From an uncultured delta proteobacterium (lineage in GTDB: Bacteria; Desulfobacterota; Syntrophia; Syntrophales; UBA8958), in the NCBI GenBank assembly GCA_903885795.1, contig CAISJV010000052.1, positions 68,592 through 132,591 on the forward strand: 64,000 bases of DNA, in the 5' to 3' direction. Of the stretch, positions 1 through 7,958 are shown piece by piece. Under the pieces are notes generated by a model. That model was given only the letters and a program-made list of their open reading frames with translations. It did no database searches and was not told the DNA's origin. Within the stretch, counting starts at the first letter, position 1. Each line of letters begins with the position of its first letter. The translations under genes were made by a program, and so were the position numbers.

Positions 1-117
1 TTTTGCCCAGTTTCCTTTGGCGATAAGAAGGACGGCCCGGTCCAGGATATCCTGTCCGATATAGACCTCATAGGAGCGGGAGATTTTTTTTTCAATACTT
101 ACCTTGAATCGGTTCAT
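1..117 (-). CDS. aroB: 3-dehydroquinate synthase, N-terminal fragment (cut by window start)
   Basis: Only the first 39 codons lie in the window; the gene continues past position 1. The residues read [11 protein letters not shown], then [14 protein letters not shown], which is the start of the NAD-binding domain of AroB (the usual form is SY.I.IG...L). AroB converts DAHP to 3-dehydroquinate, the second step of the shikimate pathway. Its ATG overlaps the TGA of the DAHP synthase gene (ATGA at 117-114), so the two are translationally coupled and catalyse consecutive reactions. The family call rests on a short stretch and on context. Confidence 0.75.
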   Translation of the reverse strand, partial: MNRFKVSIEKKISRSYEVYIGQDILDRAVLLIAKGNWAK

Positions 118-1142
118 CGTGTCACCTCGATTTGCTCCCTCATGACCTTCGTCAGGATGCGCACTTCCTCCATGAGTTCATAGAATTTTTCCGGTTTCAG
201 GGACTGGGCGCCGTCGGAGATGGCCTTTTCCGGCTCCGGATGAACCTCGATGATCAACCCGTCCGCTCCGGCCACGACGGCCGTCCGGGCCAGGGGTTTA
301 ACATATTTCCAGTGACCGGCGGCATGGCTCGGATCAACGATGACCGGCAGATGGGTCAGTTCCTTCAGGACGGGTACGGCGCTGATATCCAGGGTGTTGC
401 GGGTTGCCGTCTCAAAAGTGCGAATCCCCCGTTCACAGAGGATCACGTTGTCATTACCGGCGGCAAGTATGTATTCTGCCGCCATGAGGAGTTCCTCGAT
501 AGTGCTCATCATGCCCCGCTTGAGAAGAACGGGTTTTCTCGCCTGCCCCACCTTCTTCAGAAGGGCGAAGTTCTGGACGTTCCGGGCCCCTATCTGGAGA
601 ATGTCTACGTATTGCTCCACCAGATCCACGTCCGTCGTGTTCATAACCTCCGTCACTACGGGGAGTCCGGTTTTCTCCCGTGCCTTTTTCAGGATTTTGA
701 GTCCTTCCTCCTCCATCCCCTGGAAACTGTACGGAGAGGTGCGCGGTTTGTAGGCTCCTCCCCGCAGGATCTGGGCGCCCCCTTTCTTGGCAATATAGGC
801 GCTCTCCAGGAGCTGCTCCTCGCTCTCGATAGAACAGGGACCGGCCATGACGACAAAATCGGGGCCACCGATCTCCACCTCTCTAACGCGGACAACCGTA
901 TTGCCGTCCCGCGATTCTCTGCTGGCAAGCTTGTAAGGTTTCAGGATGGGCATGATATTTTCCACGCCCGGCAGGTGCGCCGCCGATTTAAGTTGCGCCT
1001 TGCCCCGGTCGTCGCCGACGACGCCGATGATTGTTCTTTCCACCCCCTGGGAGGGGTGGGCTCGGTAGCCCACCGATTCGATCCAGCCGATAACGTCATC
1101 GATCTGTATTTCTGTGGCGCTCTTCTTCATGATGATAATCAT
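114..1142 (-). CDS. aroF: 3-deoxy-7-phosphoheptulonate (DAHP) synthase with N-terminal regulatory domain
   Basis: Condenses phosphoenolpyruvate and erythrose 4-phosphate, the first committed step of aromatic amino acid synthesis. The 342 residues fit the type I-beta family: a ferredoxin-like regulatory domain (about residues 15-80, as in the Thermotoga enzyme), then the barrel with [39 protein letters not shown] and VDPSHAAGH, which supply substrate and metal contacts. The first ATG is preferred because GGAGG lies seven bases upstream; a second ATG is four codons in. The gene starts a unit with aroB and sits behind a hairpin leader, so feedback inhibition through the N-terminal domain and attenuation could both operate. 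The enzyme call is firm. Confidence 0.95.
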   Translation of the reverse strand: MIIIMKKSATEIQIDDVIGWIESVGYRAHPSQGVERTIIGVVGDDRGKAQLKSAAHLPGVENIMPILKPYKLASRESRDGNTVVRVREVEIGGPDFVVMAGPCSIESEEQLLESAYIAKKGGAQILRGGAYKPRTSPYSFQGMEEEGLKILKKAREKTGLPVVTEVMNTTDVDLVEQYVDILQIGARNVQNFALLKKVGQARKPVLLKRGMMSTIEELLMAAEYILAAGNDNVILCERGIRTFETATRNTLDISAVPVLKELTHLPVIVDPSHAAGHWKYVKPLARTAVVAGADGLIIEVHPEPEKAISDGAQSLKPEKFYELMEEVRILTKVMREQIEVTR

Positions 1143-1161
1143 TGCTTAGACCTCCAAATAA

Positions 1162-1198
1162 GTAAGGCCATGGAACCTTCTCCGTCCCATGGCCTTAC
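1162..1198 (-). promoter_or_regulatory. 12-bp perfect hairpin next to aroF ribosome binding site
   Basis: GTAAGGCCATGG (1162-1173) and CCATGGCCTTAC (1187-1198) form a perfect 12-bp inverted repeat between the leader terminator and the GGAGG of aroF. CCATGG also occurs in the terminator stem, so the two hairpins could pair alternatively. Its closeness to the ribosome binding site also allows translational control. The mechanism is inferred. Confidence 0.5.
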
Positions 1199-1203
1199 AA
1201 AAA

Positions 1204-1241
1204 CAAAAAAGCCACGGGGGATCAACCTTTCCACCCATGGC
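1204..1241 (-). terminator. Rho-independent terminator in aroF leader (attenuator candidate)
   Basis: Read on the minus strand, GCCATGGGTGG pairs with CCCCCGTGGC around a short loop and is followed at once by TTTTTTGTTTTTG. This is a strong intrinsic terminator placed in the sense orientation about 60 bases before the aroF start, so it would stop transcription before the gene. The placement is what suggests attenuation rather than simple termination, since no minus-strand gene lies just upstream. Confidence 0.7.
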
Positions 1242-1245
1242 TCAT
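1222..1245 (-). CDS. Putative 7-residue leader peptide of aroF attenuator
   Basis: On the minus strand ATG AGC CAT GGG TGG AAA GGT TGA encodes MSHGWKG. It lies inside the left arm and loop of the terminator-like hairpin upstream of aroF and contains one Trp codon. Leader peptides of aromatic operons often carry Trp or Phe codons so that ribosome stalling controls termination; a single Trp is fewer than in classic cases. No clear ribosome binding site is visible, so translation is inferred only. Confidence 0.35.
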   Translation of the reverse strand: MSHGWKG

Positions 1246-1601
1246 TTTTTTATTTTTTTATGGTTTTACGTTTTTCTGAGCGATAGGCAGTCCGGTGCGC
1301 CGAAATAATAATACCAAAAATAAAAGCTGTTTTGCGCAATCTTGCTACCCATCTTGTTGTCTAACTACTCCTTGCCGCTATTTACGAGGGTGCAGTAGCC
1401 CACACTTTGTCAAGGAAGTCAACAATAATTTTTCTGCAGAATAATTTCAATGTCCCAACAATTTCCAAGTCGCTCATCCAGGCTTATCGAAAAAACATGG
1501 ATGGATCTATGGTTACAGTGGCCCTTTTGTATTGAACATATTCTGGTTAAGTGGTAGAATCCCCTGTGTGAATTAAGACTTGGGAATTATAAGCTCCAGA
1601 A
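1246..1601. other. Intergenic, no gene seen
   Basis: AT-rich spacer between the divergent aroF and the gene at 1602. It must hold the promoters for both directions, but no convincing -35/-10 pair was found. No repeat, RNA gene or credible open reading frame was recognised. Confidence 0.5.
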
Positions 1602-1991
1602 ATGCAGGAAAAAACATTCGATGAAATTCTGAAGGAGGAGTTCCTTAGGGAAAGGGCCGTCGTCCTGGGACGGACCGGAGAAAGCGTAGCGAAGGCCGTG
1701 GTCAAGCTGCAGCGGATGGCGCAGGTTATTGAGGAAAATCAGCAGCATATGAGAAGTATTGAGAACCGCTTGTGCGGGAAAGACGACCATAATGACCTCA
1801 AAAAGGCGAAAGAAAAGGCCCTGAAAGATATTAATAATTTGATTATTCAGTACAATCGCCTCTGGGATCATGCCCAGATGCGGTATTATTACCTGATTGT
1901 TACGCGGGAGGCCATGGGTTTGAGAAGTCAGCACCGCATGGAGGAATTTTACCGCATTCCGCCGAAGAAAAAACAGCTCCCCGGGGGATAG
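1602..1991 (+). CDS. Conserved-looking hypothetical protein, coiled coil
   Basis: I do not recognise this 129-residue protein. It is very rich in charged residues and predicted helical, with heptad-like stretches from about residue 8 to 85 (LRERAVVLGRTGES, LKKAKEKALKDINNL). A basic segment follows and it ends PPKKKQLPGG. There is no signal peptide or membrane segment, so it is probably cytoplasmic. It ends six bases before pcm and is probably cotranscribed with it. The start has only a weak ribosome binding site. It is accepted as a gene because the codon pattern and spacing to pcm are regular and nothing better fits either strand. Confidence 0.7.
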   Translation: MQEKTFDEILKEEFLRERAVVLGRTGESVAKAVVKLQRMAQVIEENQQHMRSIENRLCGKDDHNDLKKAKEKALKDINNLIIQYNRLWDHAQMRYYYLIVTREAMGLRSQHRMEEFYRIPPKKKQLPGG

Positions 1992-1997
1992 GGAATA

Positions 1998-2651
1998 ATG
2001 GATCGCTTCCTAAAACAAAGAATGAAAATGGTGGATACCCAGATCCGGGCCCGGGAAGTTACAGACGAGCGAGTGCTCAGGGTCATGGAAAAGATCCATC
2101 GCCACCTTTTCGTTGATGAGGGTCTCATAGATCAGGCCTATAACGACAACCCCCTGCCCATCGGAGATCGCCAAACGATCTCTCAGCCCTACATCGTTGC
2201 CCTCATGACGGCGGCTCTGAACCTGACGGGAAAGGAGAAGGTGCTGGAAATCGGCACCGGCTGCGGCTATCAAACCGCCATTTTAGCGGAGTTGGCTGAG
2301 CAGGTCTTTTCCATCGAAAGGATAGGCTCGCTGGCAGCGGGAGCAAGAAAATGTTTGGATTTCCTGAATTATTTTAATGTGGCTATCCGGGTAGGCGACG
2401 GTACCTATGGCTGGCGGGAGGAATCGCCTTTCGACGGGATTATCGTTACCGCCGGGGCGCCGAAGGTTCCGAGGATCCTCCTGGAACAACTTGCCATCGG
2501 CGGCCGGCTGGTCATTCCCACCGGCAGCCGCGTCAGCCAGGAACTGTTAAGAGTTACGCGTCTTTCCGAAGACATTAATGAAATAAAGACCGAAGCTATG
2601 TGCGGATGCCGCTTTGTAGATCTTATAGGTGATCATGGCTGGAACGCCTGA
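1998..2651 (+). CDS. pcm: Protein-L-isoaspartate O-methyltransferase
   Basis: Repairs damaged proteins by methylating L-isoaspartyl residues with S-adenosylmethionine in the cytoplasm. The 217 residues match the family length. Visible signatures are the substrate segment PIGDRQTISQP (about 54-64), SAM motif I VLEIGTGCGYQTA (about 81-93), and FDGIIVTAGAPKVP (about 145-158). A purine-rich GGGGGATAGGG lies just before the ATG. The next gene encodes an NlpD-like lipoprotein; a pcm-nlpD pair is also found in enterobacteria, which supports both calls. Confidence 0.95.
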   Translation: MDRFLKQRMKMVDTQIRAREVTDERVLRVMEKIHRHLFVDEGLIDQAYNDNPLPIGDRQTISQPYIVALMTAALNLTGKEKVLEIGTGCGYQTAILAELAEQVFSIERIGSLAAGARKCLDFLNYFNVAIRVGDGTYGWREESPFDGIIVTAGAPKVPRILLEQLAIGGRLVIPTGSRVSQELLRVTRLSEDINEIKTEAMCGCRFVDLIGDHGWNA

Positions 2652-2700
2652 GCCGAAACCTTTCCCGTTGTTTTTTCAGATATTGTACTCTTTATTTTAT

Positions 2701-3579
2701 ATGAGACACAGAATCCTGCTTTTAGCCATCTTGTGTCTTTTCATCCTTTCCTGCGCCAGTCAGCAGAGCAATACATACAAGACCAAAGGGGTTTATCACA
2801 GCGTAAAAAAAGGTGAAACCATCTCGGAGATTGCCCGCACCTATAACACTGACCCTCGGAAACTTGCCGAGATCAATCATATCAACCTCCCGGAGCGTCT
2901 GGAAGAAAACAGTGTGGTGTTTATTCCTGATGCCGCTCAGGTCCGGGATAGTGAAAAATCTCCAAAATCAGGAACCAAAAATCTCCAAACCCAGGAAGTT
3001 CAAAAAAAGACGGAGACCGGCAAAAAATCTCCCTCCACTGGCCGACAACAAGAGTTCAAGCCAAGGGATCAGGGGAAAATAACTACCGCCACCGTAGGTC
3101 CTGAAGGGAAGAAGCCAGCCCGGGAGAAAACAGGGGGGATGGAAAAACAGAAACCAATGGATGCCCCGCCACCGCCACAACCGCCGGCCGGTGTTAATTC
3201 TGCCGAGAAGGGATCATTTGCATGGCCGATGCGAGGCCGTGTGACCGCCAATTTCGGACGTCAACCCAATGGAATGGTAAATAACCATATCCGCATCACA
3301 GCGCGTGATCATGCTCCCGTTGTCGCGGCGGCCACGGGGACAGTCATCTTTTCGGCATCCTTAAGAGACTTCGGGGAAACGATTATCATCAAGCATGACC
3401 AACAATATGCCACCGTTTATACCAACTTGGGGAACAGATCCGTTAAGGCGGACAGCCGGGTAAAAAAAAATGAAATCATTGGCCTGACAGGAAAATCTGA
3501 AAAAAAGGGAGAAGGTTATATTGATTTTGAAATCCGCCAGAACAATAAGGCAAGGAATCCCCTTTTATTTCTTCCTTGA
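2701..3579 (+). CDS. nlpD: NlpD-like lipoprotein with LysM and degenerate M23 (LytM) domain
   Basis: Predicted envelope lipoprotein that would bind peptidoglycan and regulate amidases during cell separation. I start at 2701 because MRHRILLLAILCLFILSC is a lipoprotein signal with the lipidated cysteine at residue 18; an upstream in-frame start at 2629 would overlap pcm and bury the signal. A LysM repeat occupies residues 31-76 (YHSVKKGETISEIARTYNT). A Pro/Lys-rich linker follows, then a LytM fold (about 170-292). The catalytic zinc ligands are missing: the HxxxD motif reads HIRIT and the HxHFE motif reads YIDFEIR, as in E. coli NlpD/EnvC activators. It is therefore probably not itself a hydrolase. 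Confidence 0.85.
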   Translation: MRHRILLLAILCLFILSCASQQSNTYKTKGVYHSVKKGETISEIARTYNTDPRKLAEINHINLPERLEENSVVFIPDAAQVRDSEKSPKSGTKNLQTQEVQKKTETGKKSPSTGRQQEFKPRDQGKITTATVGPEGKKPAREKTGGMEKQKPMDAPPPPQPPAGVNSAEKGSFAWPMRGRVTANFGRQPNGMVNNHIRITARDHAPVVAAATGTVIFSASLRDFGETIIIKHDQQYATVYTNLGNRSVKADSRVKKNEIIGLTGKSEKKGEGYIDFEIRQNNKARNPLLFLP

Positions 3580-3639
3580 ATATCAGGCTATGCGTGATTA
3601 CATTACCACGGTAGTAAATAGGGAAGTTTAAAAACATAT

Positions 3640-4788
3640 ATGGGATTATCTTTTGAACAGGGACCTATCCGGCCGCCAAGTGAGGCAAAGAGCCTCCTGA
3701 TTAGGGCAACCCGTAATTGCCCGTGGAATAAGTGCGCCTTCTGCCGAACCTACCAGAAAAAAAAGTTTGAGCTCCGTTCCGTTGAGGAAATCAAGGAGGA
3801 TATCAGGCAGGCCAGGGCCATAGCCGATGATATAAAGGCCATGTCCTGGAAACACGGTGGTGCCGGGGAAGTGACGGATTCTCTTGTCCGCTTCATCTAC
3901 AATGAAGGTAGCGGCTATAACGACGGCTACCGATCCGTCTGTGCCTGGTTGTATTGGGGAAGTGAATCCGTTTTCCTTCAGGATGCCAATTCCCTGATTC
4001 TGAAAACGGACGATCTGGTTGATATCCTTTCATTTATCAAAAATCAGTTCCCTTATGTACAGAGAATTACTTCCTACTGCCGATCGAAAACTGCCGCCAG
4101 GAAAACCGTATCGGAATTAAAAAGAATCTATGACGCAGGTTTGTCGAGGATACACATCGGTCTGGAGAGCGGTTATGACCCGCTGCTGGAATTCATTAGC
4201 AAGGGCGCCACGGCAGCCGATCATATCGAGGGAGGCAAACGGATTGTTGCCGCGGGTATTTCCCTCTGCGCTTACGTCATCCCCGGCCTAGGGGGCGACC
4301 GTTGGTCCACAGAGCACGCCATTGCCACGGCAGAGGTCGTCAATGCCATCAATCCCGACTACGTCCGGCTGCGCTCTCTGCAAGTCGTAAAAGGGACGGG
4401 GCTTTATGAGCTGATGCAGAACGGGGAGTTCACCCCTGCGGATGATGAACATATAGTAAAAGAAATCCGCCTCTTTATCGAACATCTCGAGGGAATACAA
4501 ACAACCCTTGTCAGTGATCATATTCTTAATCTTCTTGAAGAGCTGGAGGGAAAGCTGCCCGAGGATAAGGAAAGGCTTCTATCTGTCATTGACAGGTACT
4601 TTTCCCTTCCTCTGGAGGATAGAATGATCTTTAGGTTAGGGAGGAGACAGGGAATCTATCGTCAATTGTCTGATTTGGACGACCGCGCTATGTATAAACG
4701 GATGAAAGCTCTCATTGATGAATACCTTGAGGATGGTTCCGAAAGATTCGATGAAGACCTGAAACGGTTGATGCACCAATATATATGA
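3640..4788 (+). CDS. Radical SAM protein
   Basis: A 382-residue radical SAM enzyme of unknown substrate. The 4Fe-4S cluster motif is near the N terminus with cysteines at residues 27, 32 and 35 (NCPWNKCAFC). That is CX4CX2C rather than the canonical CX3CX2C, a spacing seen in some Elp3/MiaB-like groups. Barrel features include IHIGLESGYD and CAYVIPGLGG. There is no second ferredoxin-like cysteine cluster. The C-terminal 100 residues are charged and helical. It stands alone between nlpD and carD with about 60-base gaps, so context does not indicate the reaction. Confidence 0.85.
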   Translation: MGLSFEQGPIRPPSEAKSLLIRATRNCPWNKCAFCRTYQKKKFELRSVEEIKEDIRQARAIADDIKAMSWKHGGAGEVTDSLVRFIYNEGSGYNDGYRSVCAWLYWGSESVFLQDANSLILKTDDLVDILSFIKNQFPYVQRITSYCRSKTAARKTVSELKRIYDAGLSRIHIGLESGYDPLLEFISKGATAADHIEGGKRIVAAGISLCAYVIPGLGGDRWSTEHAIATAEVVNAINPDYVRLRSLQVVKGTGLYELMQNGEFTPADDEHIVKEIRLFIEHLEGIQTTLVSDHILNLLEELEGKLPEDKERLLSVIDRYFSLPLEDRMIFRLGRRQGIYRQLSDLDDRAMYKRMKALIDEYLEDGSERFDEDLKRLMHQYI

Positions 4789-4795
4789 TGATGTA

Positions 4796-4824
4796 TTGAC
4801 TATATTGTAAAAGTATGTTAACCT
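4796..4824 (+). promoter_or_regulatory. Possible sigma-70 promoter of carD
   Basis: TTGACT at 4796-4801, a 17-base spacer, then TAACCT at 4819-4824. The -35 is close to consensus and the -10 is fair. It lies 33 bases before the carD ATG, directly after the radical SAM gene ends, which fits a separate start for carD. Confidence 0.4.
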
Positions 4825-4856
4825 GCGGAAATTCAAAATATATTAGGTGGTGTAAG

Positions 4857-5342
4857 ATGTTTAAGATCGGCGATATGGCAGTTTATCCCGCCCAGGGCGT
4901 CGGGGTTATTGAGGACATTGAGAACCGTGAAGTCATGGGGACCAAGCAGGCGTTTTACATCCTGAAGATCATGGGAAACGGCATGAAGATCATGATTCCC
5001 ACAAAAAGCGCGAAGTCGGTGGGTCTGCGCGAAGTTATCTCCGAAAAAGAGATTTCCAAAGTATATGATATCCTTAAGAATAAAGATGTTACGATCGACA
5101 AGCAGACATGGAATAAGCGTTATCGGGAATATCTCGAGAAAATCAAAACCGGGTCTGTTTACGAGATAGCCAGGGTGCTCCGGGATCTGCTGATCTTGAA
5201 GAATGACAAGAACCTGTCCTTTGGTGAGCGCAAAATGATGGATACGGCAAAAAACCTGCTGGTAAAGGAAATTTCCGTAGCAACGAAGTCGGACGAAACC
5301 AAGATCGAGGAGGACCTGAGAACGATCTTCACGATTCAGTAA
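4857..5342 (+). CDS. carD: CarD-family RNA polymerase-binding transcription regulator
   Basis: Binds the RNA polymerase beta subunit and stabilises open promoter complexes. The 161 residues have the N-terminal Tudor-like RNA polymerase interaction domain (MFKIGDMAVYPAQGVGVIED, then MGTKQAFYILKIMGNGMKIMIP) and an all-helical DNA-binding C-terminal half ending in LRTIFTIQ. The ATG at 4857 is chosen because the family begins FKxGDxVVYPxxGVG and AGGTGGTG lies just upstream; a longer frame to 4815 would add unrelated residues. It begins the carD, PIN-TRAM, ispD, ispF series, an order I associate with deltaproteobacteria. Confidence 0.93.
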   Translation: MFKIGDMAVYPAQGVGVIEDIENREVMGTKQAFYILKIMGNGMKIMIPTKSAKSVGLREVISEKEISKVYDILKNKDVTIDKQTWNKRYREYLEKIKTGSVYEIARVLRDLLILKNDKNLSFGERKMMDTAKNLLVKEISVATKSDETKIEEDLRTIFTIQ

Positions 5343-5460
5343 TCTGAATCAACAGGCTGCGAGCAATTTATCAAGGGAAAGCAATAACCTGTATTAATGG
5401 GAGTTCCTGCTTTCCGTGAAGCATTATAAAAAAAATCATAAAAGGAAGGGGGTGAAAAAA

Positions 5461-6489
5461 TTGATTATCAGAATGATACTTATTGCTGCCTGTTCTATTA
5501 GCGGTTTTTTCATTGCCTACCTGACTTATCCCGCCACTCAATGGTGGACCCGGCCCGTGGGATTCATTGCCGGGTTGTTGATCGCTTTCTTCGTCATCAA
5601 GGTGGAACAGGATATTAGAAAGGTTTCCCTGAGGATTATCCTTGGGGGAGTTGTGGGCATGATAATTGGTCTTATCATAGCTTTTCTTCTTGCCTATGGT
5701 CTAACTTTTGTAAGTAATATCAAACAAAACCAGGAAGTAGCTCCCTGGATATACGCTCTCCTGACGGGAATCATGGGATACCTCGGATTGGTTCTCGGAT
5801 CGAAAAAGATAGAGGAATTCAATATATTCGGTTTTGGACAAGCCAAAGAGCCTGACGAAGCCAGAGTTCTCGACACCAGTGTCATTATCGACGGCCGGAT
5901 TGCCGACGTCTGTGATACGGGTTTTATCGAAGGGACGCTCATGGTTCCCAGATTTGTCCTTGACGAGTTGCAGTACATCGCCGATTCCTCCGATTCCCTG
6001 AAACGTTCCCGGGGCAGGCGCGGGCTTGATATCTTGAACCGGATGCAGAAAATGGCGGGAATCACGGTCGAAGTAGGAGAACAGGACTTTCCCAAGATCA
6101 AGGGAGTGGACGCAAAACTCGTGGCTCTAGCCAGAAAGACCAATGCCAAGATCCTCACCAACGACTTTAACCTTAACAAGGTAGCAGAATTACAGGGCAT
6201 AAAGATTCTCAACGTAAATGAGCTTGCCAATGCCCTGAAACCGGTGGTTCTACCCGGTGAGACCATGACGGTCAAGATCATCAAGGAAGGCAAGGAGTCT
6301 GGACAAGGGGTGGCCTATCTGGATGACGGCACGATGATCATTGTTGATCACGCACAGAAATTTCAGGGTTCCGTGGTGGATGTGCTTGTTACCAGCGTTC
6401 TTCAGACTACGGCAGGCCGTATGATCTTTTCCGAAATGAAATCCCTGGCCGTCGACAAGAAACCATTTGCCTTGTCATCCAAATCCTGA
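5461..6489 (+). CDS. Membrane-anchored PIN-TRAM domain protein (YacL-like)
   Basis: Predicted integral membrane protein with a cytoplasmic nuclease-like part. Hydrophobic helices cover roughly the first 110 residues. The PIN domain begins [18 protein letters not shown], with the conserved acidic residues of metal-dependent RNases, and continues through [22 protein letters not shown] and [15 protein letters not shown] domain ([14 protein letters not shown] to the C terminus) suggests RNA binding. The start is uncertain: TTG at 5461 has AGGAAGGGGG at good spacing and matches the family N terminus, whereas GTG at 5416 would add 15 basic residues without a good ribosome binding site. YacL-type proteins commonly lie beside carD and ispD. 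Confidence 0.85.
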   Translation: MIIRMILIAACSISGFFIAYLTYPATQWWTRPVGFIAGLLIAFFVIKVEQDIRKVSLRIILGGVVGMIIGLIIAFLLAYGLTFVSNIKQNQEVAPWIYALLTGIMGYLGLVLGSKKIEEFNIFGFGQAKEPDEARVLDTSVIIDGRIADVCDTGFIEGTLMVPRFVLDELQYIADSSDSLKRSRGRRGLDILNRMQKMAGITVEVGEQDFPKIKGVDAKLVALARKTNAKILTNDFNLNKVAELQGIKILNVNELANALKPVVLPGETMTVKIIKEGKESGQGVAYLDDGTMIIVDHAQKFQGSVVDVLVTSVLQTTAGRMIFSEMKSLAVDKKPFALSSKS

Positions 6490-6498
6490 ACACTTTCC

Positions 6499-6536
6499 AG
6501 AGCCCGGATGAAAGAAAAGCATCCGGGCTCTCTCTT
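6499..6536 (+). terminator. Hairpin between PIN-TRAM gene and ispD
   Basis: AGAGCCCGGATG (6499-6510) and CATCCGGGCTCT (6520-6531) make a perfect 12-bp stem with a 9-base loop, followed by CTCTTTATT. The T tract is imperfect, so termination may be partial. It also shows that ispD should start after it. Confidence 0.65.
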
Positions 6537-6543
6537 TATTACC

Positions 6544-7251
6544 ATGACGAACGCGAACACGAAAACTACGGCCGTGATCCCCGCCGGCGGGTCCGGCAGG
6601 CGCATGCAGAGCAGCGAGGCAAAGCAGTATCTGCTCCTGCAGGGCACCCCCTTACTTGTTCACACCCTTCGTATCTTCCAGGAGTCCCCGGTCATTGGGG
6701 ACATTGTCCTCGTAGTTCCCGTAAACGATGTGTCCATGATTCAATCTGACATTGTCGATGCCTTTGCCATGACCAAGATCCGTCAGGTCGTTGCCGGCGG
6801 CAAGGAAAGACAGGATTCCGTCCGGAATGGACTCGCAGTGCTGCCGGCAGATTGTGAGATCGTCATTATTCACGACGCGGCCCGGCCTTTTGTATCACCC
6901 GCCTTGATCGAAAAAGCGGTGGATGGAGCGGTGCAGGAAGGGGCTGTGGCCGTCGGAGTCCGTGTAAAGGACACGGTCAAAAAGTGCGACGGGGAAGGAA
7001 GAGTGATGGACACCCTTGATCGGGAACAGATCTGGATGGCCCAGACTCCCCAGGCATTTCGGCGGGCGACGATCGTGGCCGCCCATCAAAAGGCACGGGA
7101 AGACAACTTTTACGGCACTGATGACGCCGTTCTGGTGGAAAGGATGGGGATACCTGTGAGAATGATCGACGGTATTCCCGATAATATCAAGATCACCACG
7201 ACAGAGGACCTCGCCTGGGCAGAATGTCGGCTCTCGGCAAGGAAACTTTGA
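6544..7251 (+). CDS. ispD: 2-C-methyl-D-erythritol 4-phosphate cytidylyltransferase
   Basis: Third enzyme of the MEP isoprenoid pathway, joining CTP to methylerythritol 4-phosphate. The nucleotide-binding start TTAVIPAGGSGRRM (about 8-21), VAGGKERQDSVRNGL, HDAARPFVSP and the terminal PDNIKITTTEDL are family signatures. I choose ATG 6544, giving 235 residues (typical is 225-240), because the alternative ATG at 6508 falls inside the hairpin just upstream. It is followed by ispF after 26 bases; these two non-consecutive MEP enzymes are often adjacent or fused. Confidence 0.93.
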   Translation: MTNANTKTTAVIPAGGSGRRMQSSEAKQYLLLQGTPLLVHTLRIFQESPVIGDIVLVVPVNDVSMIQSDIVDAFAMTKIRQVVAGGKERQDSVRNGLAVLPADCEIVIIHDAARPFVSPALIEKAVDGAVQEGAVAVGVRVKDTVKKCDGEGRVMDTLDREQIWMAQTPQAFRRATIVAAHQKAREDNFYGTDDAVLVERMGIPVRMIDGIPDNIKITTTEDLAWAECRLSARKL

Positions 7252-7277
7252 AGGCTTCGTCGATTAGGAACGAAATA

Positions 7278-7772
7278 ATGGTAAACCAAGCAAGAGTCGG
7301 TATTGGATATGACAGTCACAGATGGTCCGGAGATCGCCGTCTGGTCCTTGGCGGCGTCAATATCCCTTATCAAAGAGGCCTGTTGGGGCATTCCGACGCC
7401 GACGCCCTTATCCATGCTATTTGCGACGCCATTCTTGGGGCGGTCGGGGCCGGGGATATCGGCACCCATTTCCCGGATCACGATCCCGCTTTTAAGGACA
7501 TATCGGGCATCCTGTTGTTGAATCGGGTAAGGGAGATCGCTGCCGGTAAAGGATATCGGGTTGTCAACATAGACGCTACGGTGATTCTGGAAGAGCCGAA
7601 GCTGCGGCCATATGCATTGGAAATGATTAATAACATTGCCGGAGCGCTTGCGCTGGTTCCGGAAATGGTCAGTGTCAAGGCCAAAACCAATGAGGGGATG
7701 GGCTTCGTGGGGCGGGGAGAAGGCATCGCCGCCATGGCCGTCGCCTTGGTCGAAACCATAGAAGCAATTTGA
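7278..7772 (+). CDS. ispF: 2-C-methyl-D-erythritol 2,4-cyclodiphosphate synthase
   Basis: Fifth MEP pathway step, cyclising the CDP intermediate with release of CMP. The 164 residues show the zinc ligands in GYDSHRW (Asp12, His14) and GHSDADALIHA (His about 42). DIGTHFPDHDP, ATVILEEPKL, VSVKAKTNEGMGFVGRGEG complete the family pattern. The ATG at 7278 has TAGGAA 8 bases upstream and gives the normal N terminus; an in-frame extension to 7224 overlaps ispD and looks unrelated. No hairpin separates it from ispD, so they are probably cotranscribed. Confidence 0.95.
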   Translation: MVNQARVGIGYDSHRWSGDRRLVLGGVNIPYQRGLLGHSDADALIHAICDAILGAVGAGDIGTHFPDHDPAFKDISGILLLNRVREIAAGKGYRVVNIDATVILEEPKLRPYALEMINNIAGALALVPEMVSVKAKTNEGMGFVGRGEGIAAMAVALVETIEAI

Positions 7773-7814
7773 CGCTTTTCAACATCCTGATTGTTGGATG
7801 CTTGTACACAGTTC

Positions 7815-7930
7815 ACCCCCTAGGCCCTCCCCCTGAAGGGGAGGGAAAATGCCGGGTATCACCCTCCGCAGGGGTGGGTAAGTAACGTGCAGTTCCCCCT
7901 TCAAGGGGGAGGTCAGGAGGGGGAGGGGAC
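7815..7930. repeat. Compound dispersed palindromic repeat (GGGGAGGG family)
   Basis: Several nested GC-rich inverted repeats in tandem: CCCTCCCCCTGAAGGGGAGGG, then CCTCCGCAGGGGTGGG, then CCCCCTTCAAGGGGGAGG. Shorter relatives occur at 25178, 30551 and 53673. It lies entirely between ispF and gltX. It is interpreted as a REP-like element; it may also act on transcript ends. Confidence 0.7.
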
Positions 7931-7958
7931 TAAGTAACGGAATGGAATCAATAATAAT

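Noticed and set aside
132-1286. Plus-strand frame of 384 codons opposite aroF
   Set aside because: Antisense shadow of the clearly recognisable DAHP synthase; its composition is that of a reversed coding strand and it has no recognisable domain.
5343-5460. Inverted repeat GGAAAGCA/TGCTTTCC between carD and the PIN-TRAM gene
   Set aside because: Loop is over 30 bases and there is no T tract, so it is not convincing as a terminator or operator.
7815-7930. Possible CRISPR-like repeats
   Set aside because: Repeats are palindromic, unequal in length and spacing, and lack unique spacers or cas genes.
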